64,000 bases of DNA, from assembly GCF_000758725.1 (NCBI RefSeq), contig NZ_CP009428.1, forward strand, positions 2,046,001 to 2,110,000, written 5' to 3'. This stretch comes from Paenibacillus odorifer (GTDB taxonomy: Bacteria; Bacillota; Bacilli; Paenibacillales; Paenibacillaceae). The position numbers and the translations under genes are program-made. The notes beneath the pieces were generated by a model that did no database searches, had not been told where the DNA came from, and saw only the letters and a list, made by a program, of their open reading frames with translations. Positions 11,688 through 20,983 of the stretch are shown here, one piece after another. Position 1 is the first letter of the stretch, and each line of letters starts with the position of its first letter.

Positions 11688-11998
11688 GCTTTTTTCCTCC
11701 TACAGCAATTTAAAACCACATATTAGTTTCGCCATGAGAAGAGAAATTCAAACGTTACGTCAGATAATTAAATTGAGGGGCCTTACTATGTTGAGGGTAG
11801 GAGGAACTATCTTCGAAGTCAGAAGGAAACAAGTAGAGGTGAAAATCGAGGGAAGTTTAGGAGTAATCAGGAAACGAATCGTTTAGTTGCAGTTTGTACA
11901 ATAGTAACCGCCATTCTCGTTATAAAAATACTGTTAATTGCACTTTGTGCAGCTATTTTCGAGAAATGTGCTTATTAAGGGCATTTTCCTTAATTCTA
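11688..11998. other. Intergenic stretch without a supported gene
   Basis: Holds a possible 32-codon plus-strand ORF (11788-11886) with GAGGGG upstream, which I cannot support further. It also holds two isolated degenerate copies of the hairpin core that makes up the following repeat array (near 11884-11905 and 11932-11955). Confidence 0.5.
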
Positions 11999-12426
11999 GT
12001 TGCACAAAGTACAACTAAATCAGAAATCGGCTCGCTAGAAGTGGATTTAGTTGCACAAAGTACAACTAAATCACAATTCAGCTCGCTAGACGTGGATTTA
12101 GTTGCAAAAGTACAACTAAATCACAATTCAGCTCGCTAGACGTGGATACTGTTGCACAAAGTACAACAAAATCAGAAATCGGCTCGCTAGACGTGGATTT
12201 AGTTGCACAAAGTACAACTAAATCACAATTCAGCTCGTTAGACGTGGATACTGTTGCACAAAGTACAACTAAATCACAATTCAGCTCGTTAGATGTGGAT
12301 ACTGTTGCACAAAGTACAACTAAATCACAATTCAGCTCGTTAGACGTGGATACTGTTGCACAAAGTACAACTAAATCAGAAGTCAGCCTGGTAGACATGA
12401 ATTTTGTTGCACAAAGTACAACTAAA
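11999..12426 (+). repeat. 51-bp tandem hairpin repeat array
   Basis: Eight units start at 11999, 12050, 12101, 12151, 12202, 12253, 12304 and 12355, plus a partial ninth at 12406. All are 51 bp except the third, which has 50. Each begins GTTGCACAAAGTACAAC. At several junctions the arms GATTTAGTTG and CAACTAAATC can form a 10-bp hairpin with a 9-base loop. Since 51 is divisible by three, frames stay open on both strands (17-residue repeats such as VAQSTTKSQFSSLDVD). The one-base loss in unit three breaks any long frame, so I read it as non-coding. Confidence 0.9.
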
Positions 12427-12455
12427 AAATCCCCCGTAGTCAAACCGGGGGATTT
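12424..12455 (-). terminator. Minus-strand terminator of the HD-GYP-like gene
   Basis: On the minus strand the 10-bp stem AAATCCCCCG / CGGGGGATTT is followed by TTTTTT (12429-12424). It lies 60 bases after the stop of the 12515-13555 gene. Confidence 0.85.
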
Positions 12456-12514
12456 AGTGTACAAACAGCAGCTCTGAACCTTTTGCTAAACAACGCAGGA
12501 CCTCAAGAAACGCC

Positions 12515-13555
12515 CTAGTCCATGTAGATTTCCACAATCGTAACGTTACGTTCGCGGGCTAGATCGACAAATAATCCATCGATCTTTACCAGCGGACGGA
12601 AAATATCAACTGGATTGTTCATGATAATCACACCTGTATCCCCCGTGTTCAGTAATACTCGCTTGCCGATAAAGTTAGGCATTAAATGCTGTATAAAGGC
12701 TTGAACCGTTCTGCCGTTCAGCTTACCAAAGCTGAGGTCATTTAGTTCACGTAGGACAGAAATAAGCTCTTGCTTGGACTGATAGACGCGTTTAGAAGTC
12801 ATCGCACTATAGATGTCAGCTACAGCAGCAATTTGCGCATAAGGATGAATATCGGATTTGGTTAGCTTATTAGGATAGCCAGAACCGTCCTCACGTTCAT
12901 GATGCTGCAGGGCTGCCAAAGCTGTATGTGAGTCATCCATAGAATTGCGGATAATTTCGTAGCCGTACTTAGTATGTAGTTTAACTTCTTCGAATTCTTC
13001 CGCGGTTAATTTCCCAGGCTTATTTAATAGTGCAGGTGAGATTCTACATTTTCCAATATCAATTAAATATCCAGCTCGTCCAATCTCATAGCATTCTTGT
13101 TTGGAATACCCAAGCCAGATTGCAATATAATAAGAGAGCATACCTACCTGCAAAGAGTGATTGTAGGTATAATTATCTTCGCGATCGAGCAGAAGCAGCA
13201 GGGAGACTACATCCTTTTGCTTGTCCAACGATTGAAGCGAAGGCTGAAGAATGTCGTTAACCACGGATTGGTTAAAGCTTCCTTTTAATAGTGCTTCCAT
13301 ATAAAGATTCTCAAAGCCGTCAATCATGGTATCAAAACTAGTGGTCACCGTCTGAATAATTGAAGGTCTGCTTAATGGGGCAGGCTCTTCCACTAACGTC
13401 TGGATATCAACATAATCAACTCCATGCTGCATCAGCTTGGCGATATCATCTATCTGGAGCAGCGATCCCTTTGGTAATACATGCAGACCTCTTGAACTAT
13501 AAGCGTCTGAGTTGAGGTGATTACCAGGTTTTAGATCCGAGACGTGTACTCTCAA
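12515..13555 (-). CDS. HD-GYP-like protein with a changed HD motif
   Basis: HD-GYP proteins hydrolyse cyclic di-GMP using a metal centre held by the HD pair and other His residues. This 346-residue protein has the usual N-terminal part (about 1-110), then the HD-GYP fold: HSLQVG, LIDIGK, LHTKYGYE, LQHHEREDGSGYP and AVADIYSAMTSKRVY. The canonical LLHDIGK is LIDIGK here (codon ATT, not CAT), so the HD histidine is lost while the GYP motif stays. It may be inactive or act as a c-di-GMP sensor. The start is TTG at 13555 with AAGGTGG upstream. An intact relative lies at 16970. Confidence 0.85.
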   Translation of the reverse strand: MRVHVSDLKPGNHLNSDAYSSRGLHVLPKGSLLQIDDIAKLMQHGVDYVDIQTLVEEPAPLSRPSIIQTVTTSFDTMIDGFENLYMEALLKGSFNQSVVNDILQPSLQSLDKQKDVVSLLLLLDREDNYTYNHSLQVGMLSYYIAIWLGYSKQECYEIGRAGYLIDIGKCRISPALLNKPGKLTAEEFEEVKLHTKYGYEIIRNSMDDSHTALAALQHHEREDGSGYPNKLTKSDIHPYAQIAAVADIYSAMTSKRVYQSKQELISVLRELNDLSFGKLNGRTVQAFIQHLMPNFIGKRVLLNTGDTGVIIMNNPVDIFRPLVKIDGLFVDLARERNVTIVEIYMD

Positions 13556-13632
13556 TGCCTATGCCACCTTTTATCCGATTTTATCCAGAATATCAACAAA
13601 GTGCAGATTTTTCAATGAAAAAGGAGTGAAGA

Positions 13633-14346
13633 TTAATTGTGGAGGGAATCGGCAGCCTTTTGTTCAGAGCCTACCCAGTGCTGGCCTGATTCATTGATGT
13701 CTTTTTTCCAGATAGGGACGGTCTGTTTCAGCAGTTCAATGGCCAGACGACTAGCCTCGTAACAGGTATCGCGATGAGGGGTAGAGACGGCAATGATAAC
13801 GCTTGCTTCCTTCAGGCCTACAAGCCCAATGCGGTGGGAAATCGCGCAGCGTGCATTCCAGCGATTCTGCACCTCGTCACCAATTTCTTTCAGCTTGCTT
13901 AAGGCCATAGGAATATAGGCTTCATAGTCTAATGCTGTTGTACGTTGTTCTCCGGTCATTTCGCGTGTAGTTCCTACAAATAACAGGGATGCTCCATGAT
14001 TGGCGTCGAGGACGGCATCCAGAAGCTTCTCAGCATTTAAAGGCAGATCCGTTATGCTATAGAGGCCGTCAGAAGTGCTCTCATATAAAGAACCATTCTC
14101 TCCACCGGAAACGGGAGGGATTAATGCAACTTCGGCAGACTCGGTGATGAGGGCTTCATCAGGTGCATATTCCCGGTCAATGGCGACCAAAGAAGTTCCA
14201 ATTAGGGATGCTGCATCCGGATAAGAGGTTGAAAGGAGTTCTTTTAACTTCCCAGCGGTTAAGGGATTCTCTGTCGCATGAAAGGTCAGAGAAGATGAGC
14301 CGATAATCTCAGCCAAACCCGCGAACAGACGGATTGTGATATGCAT
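13633..14346 (-). CDS. MoaD-MoaE fusion, molybdopterin synthase
   Basis: Molybdopterin synthase converts precursor Z (cPMP) to molybdopterin; MoaD carries the sulfur on its C-terminal Gly-Gly and MoaE is catalytic. Here both are in one 237-residue chain: a ubiquitin-like MoaD at 1-82 ending in IPPVSGG (Gly81-Gly82), a linker of about 23 residues, and MoaE from about 105 with FVGTTRE, AISHRIG, HRD..YEA and PIWKKD. MoaD normally needs a free Gly-Gly end, so cleavage after Gly82 is expected, as I recall for the mycobacterial MoaX fusion. No other molybdenum cofactor gene is nearby. Confidence 0.9.
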   Translation of the reverse strand: MHITIRLFAGLAEIIGSSSLTFHATENPLTAGKLKELLSTSYPDAASLIGTSLVAIDREYAPDEALITESAEVALIPPVSGGENGSLYESTSDGLYSITDLPLNAEKLLDAVLDANHGASLLFVGTTREMTGEQRTTALDYEAYIPMALSKLKEIGDEVQNRWNARCAISHRIGLVGLKEASVIIAVSTPHRDTCYEASRLAIELLKQTVPIWKKDINESGQHWVGSEQKAADSLHN

Positions 14347-14483
14347 ACTTATTCACCTCTGAAATATGTTGTAATGTCTACAATATACCATAATGAGCCT
14401 GAAAATGTTATGCTAGGCTCTATAAGATCATGCATCGGCTGCTTCGTTTAAGAGCGGCTCAACAGGTAGGAGGAATGTTGCTA

Positions 14484-15923
14484 ATGGGGCATGTGCCGCA
14501 AAGACTGACCATACTTCATACCAATGATATACATAGCCATTTCGAAATGGTGAGTCCATTGGCAGCAGAAATCGAGAGACAAAGAGCTGCAGCGGGGGAA
14601 GAGCCTGTGCTGTTGCTGGATATTGGCGATCATATGGATCGTGCAGCCGTCGAGACAGAAGGAACTATGGGTCAGGCTAACATCGATGTACTTAACTTAA
14701 CAGGATATGATACTGTAACCATCGGTAATAATGAGGGGTTAACATTCTCACAGGAGATGTTATCCTCTATTTTCTCCGGGTTACAGTGCCCAGTGGTATG
14801 CTGTAATTTTGTGGAGACTGCAACAGGGGAACCTCCCCACTGGATGAAGCGTCATGCCATCTTGGAGAAGGATGGAATCAGAATAGGAATAACTGGAGCG
14901 ACAGCGGCATTTAGTTCGTTCTATTCCTTGCTGGGCTGGGATGCCCTGGATCCCGAGACAACCCTTCGGGAACAATGCCTTCTTTTAGCTCCCCAGGTGG
15001 ATATTCTAATCATCCTTTCTCATTTGGGGCTTCCCGCAGATCGAATTCTGGCAGAGCGGCTGGAAGGTGTGCATGCTATTCTTGGTGGACATACGCATCA
15101 TATGCTGGAAGAGCCGCTCATGATTAACGGAACAGCTGTATGTGGAGCGGGGAAATTCGGGCGTTACCTCGGGCGGCTTCAATTTGAGCGGAGAGAGGGA
15201 CAAACTGGATTCAGTCTGGTGGCAGGTGAATGTATTCCGATTGACCCAGAACTGAAGGAAGAGGTTGTAGGTCCTGCCGCTACTATTCATTTGGAGCGTG
15301 GTCGTGAGGCTCTTCAGCAGACCGTTGCGATCACAGATCGTGAGCTTCCTTTGAATTTGCAGGGAGAATCCCCTTTTGGCAATCTTTTAGCCCAAGCTGT
15401 ACGTAGATTTACAGGCGCCAGTTTGTCGATAGTTAACACAGGTCAGCTTCTAGGACCTTTGCCTGAAGGGGAGGTTACAACGGGAATGCTGCACGCCCTA
15501 TGTCCTTCTCCCATTAATACCTGCGTAATCAAGCTGAAAGGCCTAGATATTCGCATAGCTTTGGAGCAGAGTCTTACGGAAGAATTTTATAATAAGGTGA
15601 TTTTTGGGTATGGCTTTCGCGGGAATTATCTGGGCAGCTTAGCAGTAGATGGGATAAAAATCTTGTACGATCCGCAGCAGATACCGTATGATAACAATAT
15701 TGCAGTTTTTGTCGAAGGAAATCCGCTGGAGGATGATAAAGAGTATAATGTTGGTACGCTGGACATGTTTACTTTCCGTGCAGGCTATGAGACGATCGCC
15801 AATGGGAAGGATCCTTTATTTTTGCTGCCTCATTTTTTACGCGACCTGCTTGGGATGGAATTGCAGCGCCCGGACAGTCTTGATGAATGCATGCTCACTC
15901 GCTGGCAGATCAAGTCTGAGTAA
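14484..15923 (+). CDS. Metallophosphoesterase/5'-nucleotidase family protein, YunD-like
   Basis: The protein has the metallophosphoesterase motifs of the UDP-sugar hydrolase/5'-nucleotidase family: ILHTNDIHSH at the N-terminus, DIGDHMD, IGNNEG (in place of the usual GNHE) and ILGGHTHH. A C-terminal 5'-nucleotidase domain begins near residue 280. There is no signal peptide, so it should be cytoplasmic, like B. subtilis YunD (about 462 residues). I place the start at the ATG at 14484 (479 residues), ten bases after AGGAGG; the longer frame from 14430 has no ribosome site. The substrate is unknown. Confidence 0.85.
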   Translation: MGHVPQRLTILHTNDIHSHFEMVSPLAAEIERQRAAAGEEPVLLLDIGDHMDRAAVETEGTMGQANIDVLNLTGYDTVTIGNNEGLTFSQEMLSSIFSGLQCPVVCCNFVETATGEPPHWMKRHAILEKDGIRIGITGATAAFSSFYSLLGWDALDPETTLREQCLLLAPQVDILIILSHLGLPADRILAERLEGVHAILGGHTHHMLEEPLMINGTAVCGAGKFGRYLGRLQFERREGQTGFSLVAGECIPIDPELKEEVVGPAATIHLERGREALQQTVAITDRELPLNLQGESPFGNLLAQAVRRFTGASLSIVNTGQLLGPLPEGEVTTGMLHALCPSPINTCVIKLKGLDIRIALEQSLTEEFYNKVIFGYGFRGNYLGSLAVDGIKILYDPQQIPYDNNIAVFVEGNPLEDDKEYNVGTLDMFTFRAGYETIANGKDPLFLLPHFLRDLLGMELQRPDSLDECMLTRWQIKSE

Positions 15924-15997
15924 ACCTGCAGCTTACAAGATTTACTTTTTGATTCCATTTAGACAGTGCTAGATTCCCAAAAAAATAGGAGGAAATT

Positions 15998-16825
15998 ATG
16001 GACACGATTACAGCTATTATTTTAGCAATTGTCGAAGGGATCACTGAATTTATTCCTGTTTCTTCTACAGGACACATGATCTTGACCTCGAAGCTTCTGG
16101 GCTTTGATGAGCAGGATTCGATTATGAAGACTTATGAAATCGTTATTCAGCTAGGGGCAATATTGGCGATTGCGCTTGTTTACCGCGAGCGTGTGCTTAA
16201 TTTGCTGGGCATTGGGCGTAAGAACTCAGGAAGAGGCGGTGTGATGCCGGCGTCTCGTTTGAACTTAATCCATGTAATACTTGGGATTGCCCCAGCACTA
16301 GCTGTGGCATTTTTTGCCCGCGATTTTATAAAAAGTCTCTTTGGGGCCACGACTGTTCTTTGGGCGCTTGTCGCCGGAGGGATTCTAATGATTATCGCAG
16401 AATGGGTAAATAGACGCAAAATTAGAGTTACAGCGCATGAGCTAGACGATCTTTCCTACGGACAGGCGCTGGCTATCGGGATGTATCAGATTATTTCAGT
16501 GCTTTGGCCAGGATTTTCCCGTTCGGGATCTACGATCTCCGGAGGGATGTTAAGTGGAGTTAGTTATAAAGCTTCTGCGGATTTCTCCTTCCTTATAGCC
16601 ATTCCTATTATGTGTGCGGCTTCCGGATATGAACTGTTGGATTCTTATAAGAACTTCACTAGTGAGACGATTGGCTATTTTGTAATTGGATTTCTGATTT
16701 CTTTTGTAGTGGCTTATGTAGTGGTCATTTTGTTTATGAAATTGATTCAAAAGATTAGATTGACGCATTTCGCGATCTACAGATTTATTCTTGCTGCTAT
16801 ATTCTGGTTGTTTATTATGCGTTAA
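15998..16825 (+). CDS. uppP: Undecaprenyl-diphosphatase UppP/BacA
   Basis: UppP removes a phosphate from undecaprenyl pyrophosphate outside the membrane, recycling the lipid carrier for peptidoglycan synthesis and giving bacitracin tolerance. The 275-residue protein has about eight membrane segments and both family motifs: EGITEFIPVSSTGH near residues 13-26 and PGFSRSGSTISGG near 170-182. The ATG follows AGGAGG. It stands as a single gene between the YunD-like gene and an HD-GYP gene. Confidence 0.96.
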   Translation: MDTITAIILAIVEGITEFIPVSSTGHMILTSKLLGFDEQDSIMKTYEIVIQLGAILAIALVYRERVLNLLGIGRKNSGRGGVMPASRLNLIHVILGIAPALAVAFFARDFIKSLFGATTVLWALVAGGILMIIAEWVNRRKIRVTAHELDDLSYGQALAIGMYQIISVLWPGFSRSGSTISGGMLSGVSYKASADFSFLIAIPIMCAASGYELLDSYKNFTSETIGYFVIGFLISFVVAYVVVILFMKLIQKIRLTHFAIYRFILAAIFWLFIMR

Positions 16826-16969
16826 TGCCCATAGGCAAAGACCTAGACACACCCGATGTTCTTCATGGTGCACCTGTCTGATCTCTACATAAACGGTATA
16901 GACAAAGCGTGTGACCCAAGGATTTCAAAACAGAATAGCATTTTACCGTTAAAGGCAGGAGTGAGCTAA

Positions 16970-18076
16970 GTGCGTTTAGTATCCGTGAATCAGCTTCAAG
17001 CAGGCATGAAATTAGGTAAAAAAATATATAATGATGAAGGTCTAACTCTCCTCGCGGATGGGGTGGAGCTTACTGATGCGTTGATCAAGAGGCTTGCAAG
17101 AATTGACATCGGTTATATTTACATAGAGGACTCTGTCACGGACGATGTTGAGATTATAGGTATGCTTCAAGATGAGACGCGCAATCAGGCACTGAAGGTG
17201 ATTCGTAATCAGTTTCAGCAAATGACAGGCGCTTCAGGAATAAGTAAGGGATTCTACCATCTGGATAAAAAATTCTCAAAAATCATGGATAGCATCCTGG
17301 ATGATTTGTCTTTACAAGAAGATCCGATGATCATGCTGCTTGATATGCACACTGCTGATAACTACTTGTACGTCCATTCCCTGAACGTCTGCTTGTACAC
17401 TTTGGTGCTTGGCATTGCGCATGGGTACAGCAAAGAGGAGCTTCGAGTGATTGGTCTGGGTGCGCTGCTGCATGATATTGGCAAGACCCAAGTCCCGATA
17501 AAAATCATTCAAAAACCCGGCAAGCTCAGTGAAGATGAATTTCGGCATATGCAGGCACACACCGAGATCGGGTATCAGATTCTCAAGGAAGAACCGAATA
17601 TCCCGCTGCTCGCGGCTCATTGTGCGCTTCAGCATCATGAACGCATTGACGGATCCGGATATCCGCGGGGATTAAAAGGACCTCAAATTCATGAATATGC
17701 CAAATGGTTGGGCGTGGCTGATTCCTACGATGCCATGACCTCCAACCGGGTCTACAAAAAGGCTATGCTGCCACATCAAGCCGTTGAGGCGCTTTATGTA
17801 GGTTCCGGTACATTGTATGAGCAGAAGCAGCTAGAGTTATTTAGAGATCGTGTGGCTATCTATCCACTTGGTCTTACGGTGAAGCTCAGTACGGGTGAAA
17901 GTGGAGTTGTTGTCAAAATAGATCCAAGTACGCCTCACAGACCGATCGTACGTGTGCTTACAGGGCCTGAAGGAGAGAAAGTCGTACCGTTCGAAAGGGA
18001 TCTAGGAAAAGCCCTCTCCGTTGTTATCGTTGACGTCGCAGATCAAGGCGATTCTGTGGGAACGCCAAAATATTAA
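16970..18076 (+). CDS. HD-GYP domain cyclic di-GMP phosphodiesterase
   Basis: The 368-residue protein has a short N-terminal domain that begins LVSVNQLQAGMKLGKKIYND, typical of Firmicute HD-GYP proteins, then a complete HD-GYP domain: HSLNVC, GALLHDIGK, AHTEIGYQIL, LQHHERIDGSGYP and GVADSYDAMTSNR. All metal ligands are present, so c-di-GMP hydrolysis is likely. The start is GTG at 16970 with a GGCAGGAG site. It contrasts with the paralogue at 12515, which lacks the HD histidine. A terminator follows 24 bases after the stop. Confidence 0.92.
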   Translation: MRLVSVNQLQAGMKLGKKIYNDEGLTLLADGVELTDALIKRLARIDIGYIYIEDSVTDDVEIIGMLQDETRNQALKVIRNQFQQMTGASGISKGFYHLDKKFSKIMDSILDDLSLQEDPMIMLLDMHTADNYLYVHSLNVCLYTLVLGIAHGYSKEELRVIGLGALLHDIGKTQVPIKIIQKPGKLSEDEFRHMQAHTEIGYQILKEEPNIPLLAAHCALQHHERIDGSGYPRGLKGPQIHEYAKWLGVADSYDAMTSNRVYKKAMLPHQAVEALYVGSGTLYEQKQLELFRDRVAIYPLGLTVKLSTGESGVVVKIDPSTPHRPIVRVLTGPEGEKVVPFERDLGKALSVVIVDVADQGDSVGTPKY

Positions 18077-18099
18077 TCATAGCAGCGAAGAGAGAAGAT

Positions 18100-18135
18100 T
18101 AGGCTTGTCCGCATAACTCGCGGAAGCCTATTTTT
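18100..18135 (+). terminator. Terminator of the HD-GYP gene
   Basis: The arms TAGGCTT (18100-18106) and AAGCCTA (18124-18130), with an inner CCG/CGG pair, are followed by TTTTT. Confidence 0.85.
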
Positions 18136-18303
18136 CGTCTCGCTGCTATTATTTTTTATAGTGAAAAAGCTTGTAAGAACAGTCCGAAAGACATCCGAAG
18201 TGCAGTTTTTCTGACTAACGTGGTATGATATAGGATAAGACACCGTTCAATCTTCATGATTATGGGTTAATAATAGGAATAAGATTTAAAGGAGCTAGTA
18301 CAA

Positions 18304-19440
18304 ATGAATGTTTTAAGACCATTAACATCTTCAACGAAGGAGCTGTCGCCAAGCTACGATCCATGGGATCCCATTACTTCTTTACGCAAGCATGGACGCC
18401 ATGTGCTTACGAGTGTGGAATTTACAGTAACCAATTTATGTAATATGCGGTGTGAACACTGTGCGGTAGGTGATAGTTTAACCTCTAGAGAAGGGGATAT
18501 GCTGCCACTTAAAAATATGTTGGACCGTTTAGATGAAGTAGAGCATCTGGAGACTATTAGTATTACCGGCGGAGAGCCTATGTTTTTGGCCGGAACGGTG
18601 GATAATATCATAGTGCCGCTCTTAAAGTATGCCAAAGAGCGGGGGATTAGATCGCAAATTAATTCTAATCTGACGATGCCGTATGCTCGATATGAAAAGC
18701 TGCTTCCGTATTTGGACGTTATGCATATTTCTTTTAATTATGTGAACGGAGACGATTTTCATGAAGTTGGTTTTGCCAACAGCGGGCATGCTGTTTCAAA
18801 GGAAAGTGCATATCGGTTATATAATGCAATGATTGAGAATTCTCGACGGCTAAGTGAGGATGGTATGCTAATTTCTGCGGAAACTATGATTAATTACCGT
18901 ACACATACTAAGCTGCCTGAAATTCATAAGTTGATTCTCGATATGGGCGCCAAACGGCATGAGGTACATCCTATGTACAACTCCAGCTTTGCTTCGGCGT
19001 TGCCAGTGTTGTCCTTGAATGAAATGCGGACGGCAATCCATAAACTACTGGATACCCGTGATCCGGAGATTTGGATGCTGTTTGGGACCCTTCCGTTTTT
19101 TGCTTGCAGCTTCCTGGAAGAAGACCAGAAGCTGATAAGCAGAATGCGCGCCGAGAAGAATGTTACCCTTCGCAATGATCCGGATGGCCGGAATCGAGTG
19201 AACGTAAACATGTTTACGGGCGATGTTTTTGTTACAGATTTCGCTGATATCGCAGCCTTTGGCAACATCGAGAACCAAAAGCTGGATGATATATTTATCG
19301 ATTGGCAGACTAAACACCCGCTGAACCAAAAGGTGAACTGCCACTGCGATGCAGCAGGCTGCTGCGGACCTAATCTGTTAGTGGCGGATATGTATTATCC
19401 GGAAGTTGACTTCAAAACTAGAAAAGCGATCAATCTGTAG
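18304..19440 (+). CDS. yfkAB: Radical SAM/CxCxxxxC motif protein YfkAB
   Basis: The 378-residue protein has the radical SAM cluster motif CNMRCEHC (Cys46, Cys50, Cys53), the GGEP motif, and a C-terminal CHCDAAGCC (from residue 346), the CxCxxxxC signature of the YfkAB family. The extra cysteines probably hold a second Fe-S cluster. The substrate of the family is unknown. The ATG follows AAAGGAG. It is followed after 17 bases by a membrane protein gene, which may be cotranscribed. Fe-S maturation would depend on a system such as the suf operon in this window. Confidence 0.92.
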   Translation: MNVLRPLTSSTKELSPSYDPWDPITSLRKHGRHVLTSVEFTVTNLCNMRCEHCAVGDSLTSREGDMLPLKNMLDRLDEVEHLETISITGGEPMFLAGTVDNIIVPLLKYAKERGIRSQINSNLTMPYARYEKLLPYLDVMHISFNYVNGDDFHEVGFANSGHAVSKESAYRLYNAMIENSRRLSEDGMLISAETMINYRTHTKLPEIHKLILDMGAKRHEVHPMYNSSFASALPVLSLNEMRTAIHKLLDTRDPEIWMLFGTLPFFACSFLEEDQKLISRMRAEKNVTLRNDPDGRNRVNVNMFTGDVFVTDFADIAAFGNIENQKLDDIFIDWQTKHPLNQKVNCHCDAAGCCGPNLLVADMYYPEVDFKTRKAINL

Positions 19441-19457
19441 AAATGAGGCGTTGTTAA

Positions 19458-20819
19458 GTGGTGCATACGGAATTTGAAGTAGGGAGATTATTGCTTAATC
19501 TTTTGCTGGTTCTGGTGCTCGTATTATTGAACGGTATTTTTGTAGCAGCGGAATTTTCATTAGTTAAGGTCAGGCAGTCCCGCCTGACCCAACTTGTCAG
19601 TGAAGGTAATAAAATGGCTGGATATGCTCTGAAAGTAAATAAGAGACTGGACTCCTATTTATCCGCCACTCAGTTTGGGATAACACTTGCATCGCTGGGC
19701 TTAGGTTGGGTTGGAGAGCCCGCGATTTCTGAGCTGTTGGTCGAACCTTTAATGTACCAGATGGGGATCACCGATCATACCCTGATTTCTACTGTATCTG
19801 TGATTATTGGATTTTCGATCATTACATTTTTACATATTGTACTTGGGGAGCTTGCTCCTAAATCGCTCGCGATTCAAAGAACAGAAGGTTCGGCACTGTT
19901 GTTATCTGCACCCCTGATGTTCTTCTATAATGTGTTCATGCCTTTTATCTGGGTGCTGAACGCTTCAGCCAACGCGTTGCTTCGGTTAGTTGGTGTGGAG
20001 CCTGCAAATGAAAGTGAAGCAGCACACTCGGAAGAGGAAATACGTATTTTGATGAATCAGAGCGCCAAGAGTGGCGTCATTGACAAAGATGAAATGAAAC
20101 TAATGGATAATATCTTTGAATTCTCAGATCTGCTTGCACGTGAAGTCATGCTGCCTCGTACAGATATGGATGTGCTTTACAGCAATCTTTCGTTAGAAGA
20201 AAATATGAAGATTATTACCGAAACGAGACATTCACGTTATCCGGTTGCTCTGGAAGATAAGGACCGTATTATCGGTTTTATTCATATTACCGACCTGTTG
20301 TTTGCTCCACCGGAGCAGCAGAATGATCTTACAACTCTGGTTCGGCCTATCCTTAACGTTCCGGAATCGATGGAGATCAGTCATACTCTTCGTTTTATGC
20401 AGAAGAATAAGGCGCAGCTAACGTTGGTTGTCGATGAATATGGCGGCACAGCAGGTTTGCTGACAGCAGAAGAGATTCTGGAAGAAATCGTAGGAGATCT
20501 GCATGACGAGTTCGAAGATGAGCGTCCAAGTGTGGAACATAACGGGGAGTATATCTCTGTTGAGGGCCGGATGCTGATTGAGGATGTCAACGATCTTACG
20601 GGTGTTGTGATTGAAGATGATGAGGTGGATTCCATCGGCGGCTGGTTGTTTAAGGAGCTGGAGGGTAATCCAACCAAAGGAAAACGTGTCAAAGTTGAAG
20701 ATGTTATTTTTGAAGTCGAGGAATCGACAAGATTGCGTATCACTAGAATTAATATCCACCGGGAACCCCGTGTTGCGGATGAAGAAACCTCATCAAAATT
20801 GGACGAGGATAAAGAATAA
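19458..20819 (+). CDS. Hemolysin-family membrane protein with CNNM, CBS and CorC domains
   Basis: The 453-residue protein has an N-terminal CNNM (DUF21) membrane domain with four hydrophobic segments (about 10-190), motifs FVAAEFSLVKVR and SLGLGWVGEPA, a pair of CBS domains (about 210-340; LPRTDMDVL, MQKNKAQLTLVVDEYGGTAGLLT), and a C-terminal CorC_HlyC domain (about 355-440). Such proteins are linked to magnesium or cobalt efflux, despite the hemolysin name. The start is GTG at 19458 or 19461 behind GAGGCG. It may be coupled to yfkAB and ends at a clear terminator. Confidence 0.9.
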   Translation: MVHTEFEVGRLLLNLLLVLVLVLLNGIFVAAEFSLVKVRQSRLTQLVSEGNKMAGYALKVNKRLDSYLSATQFGITLASLGLGWVGEPAISELLVEPLMYQMGITDHTLISTVSVIIGFSIITFLHIVLGELAPKSLAIQRTEGSALLLSAPLMFFYNVFMPFIWVLNASANALLRLVGVEPANESEAAHSEEEIRILMNQSAKSGVIDKDEMKLMDNIFEFSDLLAREVMLPRTDMDVLYSNLSLEENMKIITETRHSRYPVALEDKDRIIGFIHITDLLFAPPEQQNDLTTLVRPILNVPESMEISHTLRFMQKNKAQLTLVVDEYGGTAGLLTAEEILEEIVGDLHDEFEDERPSVEHNGEYISVEGRMLIEDVNDLTGVVIEDDEVDSIGGWLFKELEGNPTKGKRVKVEDVIFEVEESTRLRITRINIHREPRVADEETSSKLDEDKE

Positions 20820-20867
20820 CCTATTAAAGATTGTAACGTATTGTTCCGGTTGATCAGGGATATAATG

Positions 20868-20914
20868 AACTCCTCCTGTAAGAGCTTTATGGCTCACGAC
20901 AGGGGGAGTTTTTT
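20868..20914 (+). terminator. Terminator of the CNNM/CBS gene
   Basis: A long stem AACTCCTCCTGT...GAGC paired with GCTC...ACAGGGGGAGTT is followed by TTTTTT. Confidence 0.88.
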
Positions 20915-20983
20915 GTGGACACATAAAGGACATAACGCTCGTCTATGCTAATGTTTATAAATTGTTTGAAAGCGGGGTCTAGA

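Noticed and set aside
11788..11886. 32-codon plus-strand ORF with GAGGGG upstream
   Set aside because: It looks amphipathic and has a fair ribosome site, but no context or family supports it.
11999..12426. CRISPR array
   Set aside because: Units are directly tandem at 51 bp with no unique spacers, and no cas genes are in the window.
12078..12477. Repeat proteins VAQSTTK... (plus) and VVLCATVSTS... (minus)
   Set aside because: They result from the 51-bp unit being a multiple of 3; both strands are open, one unit has lost a base, and there is no ribosome site.
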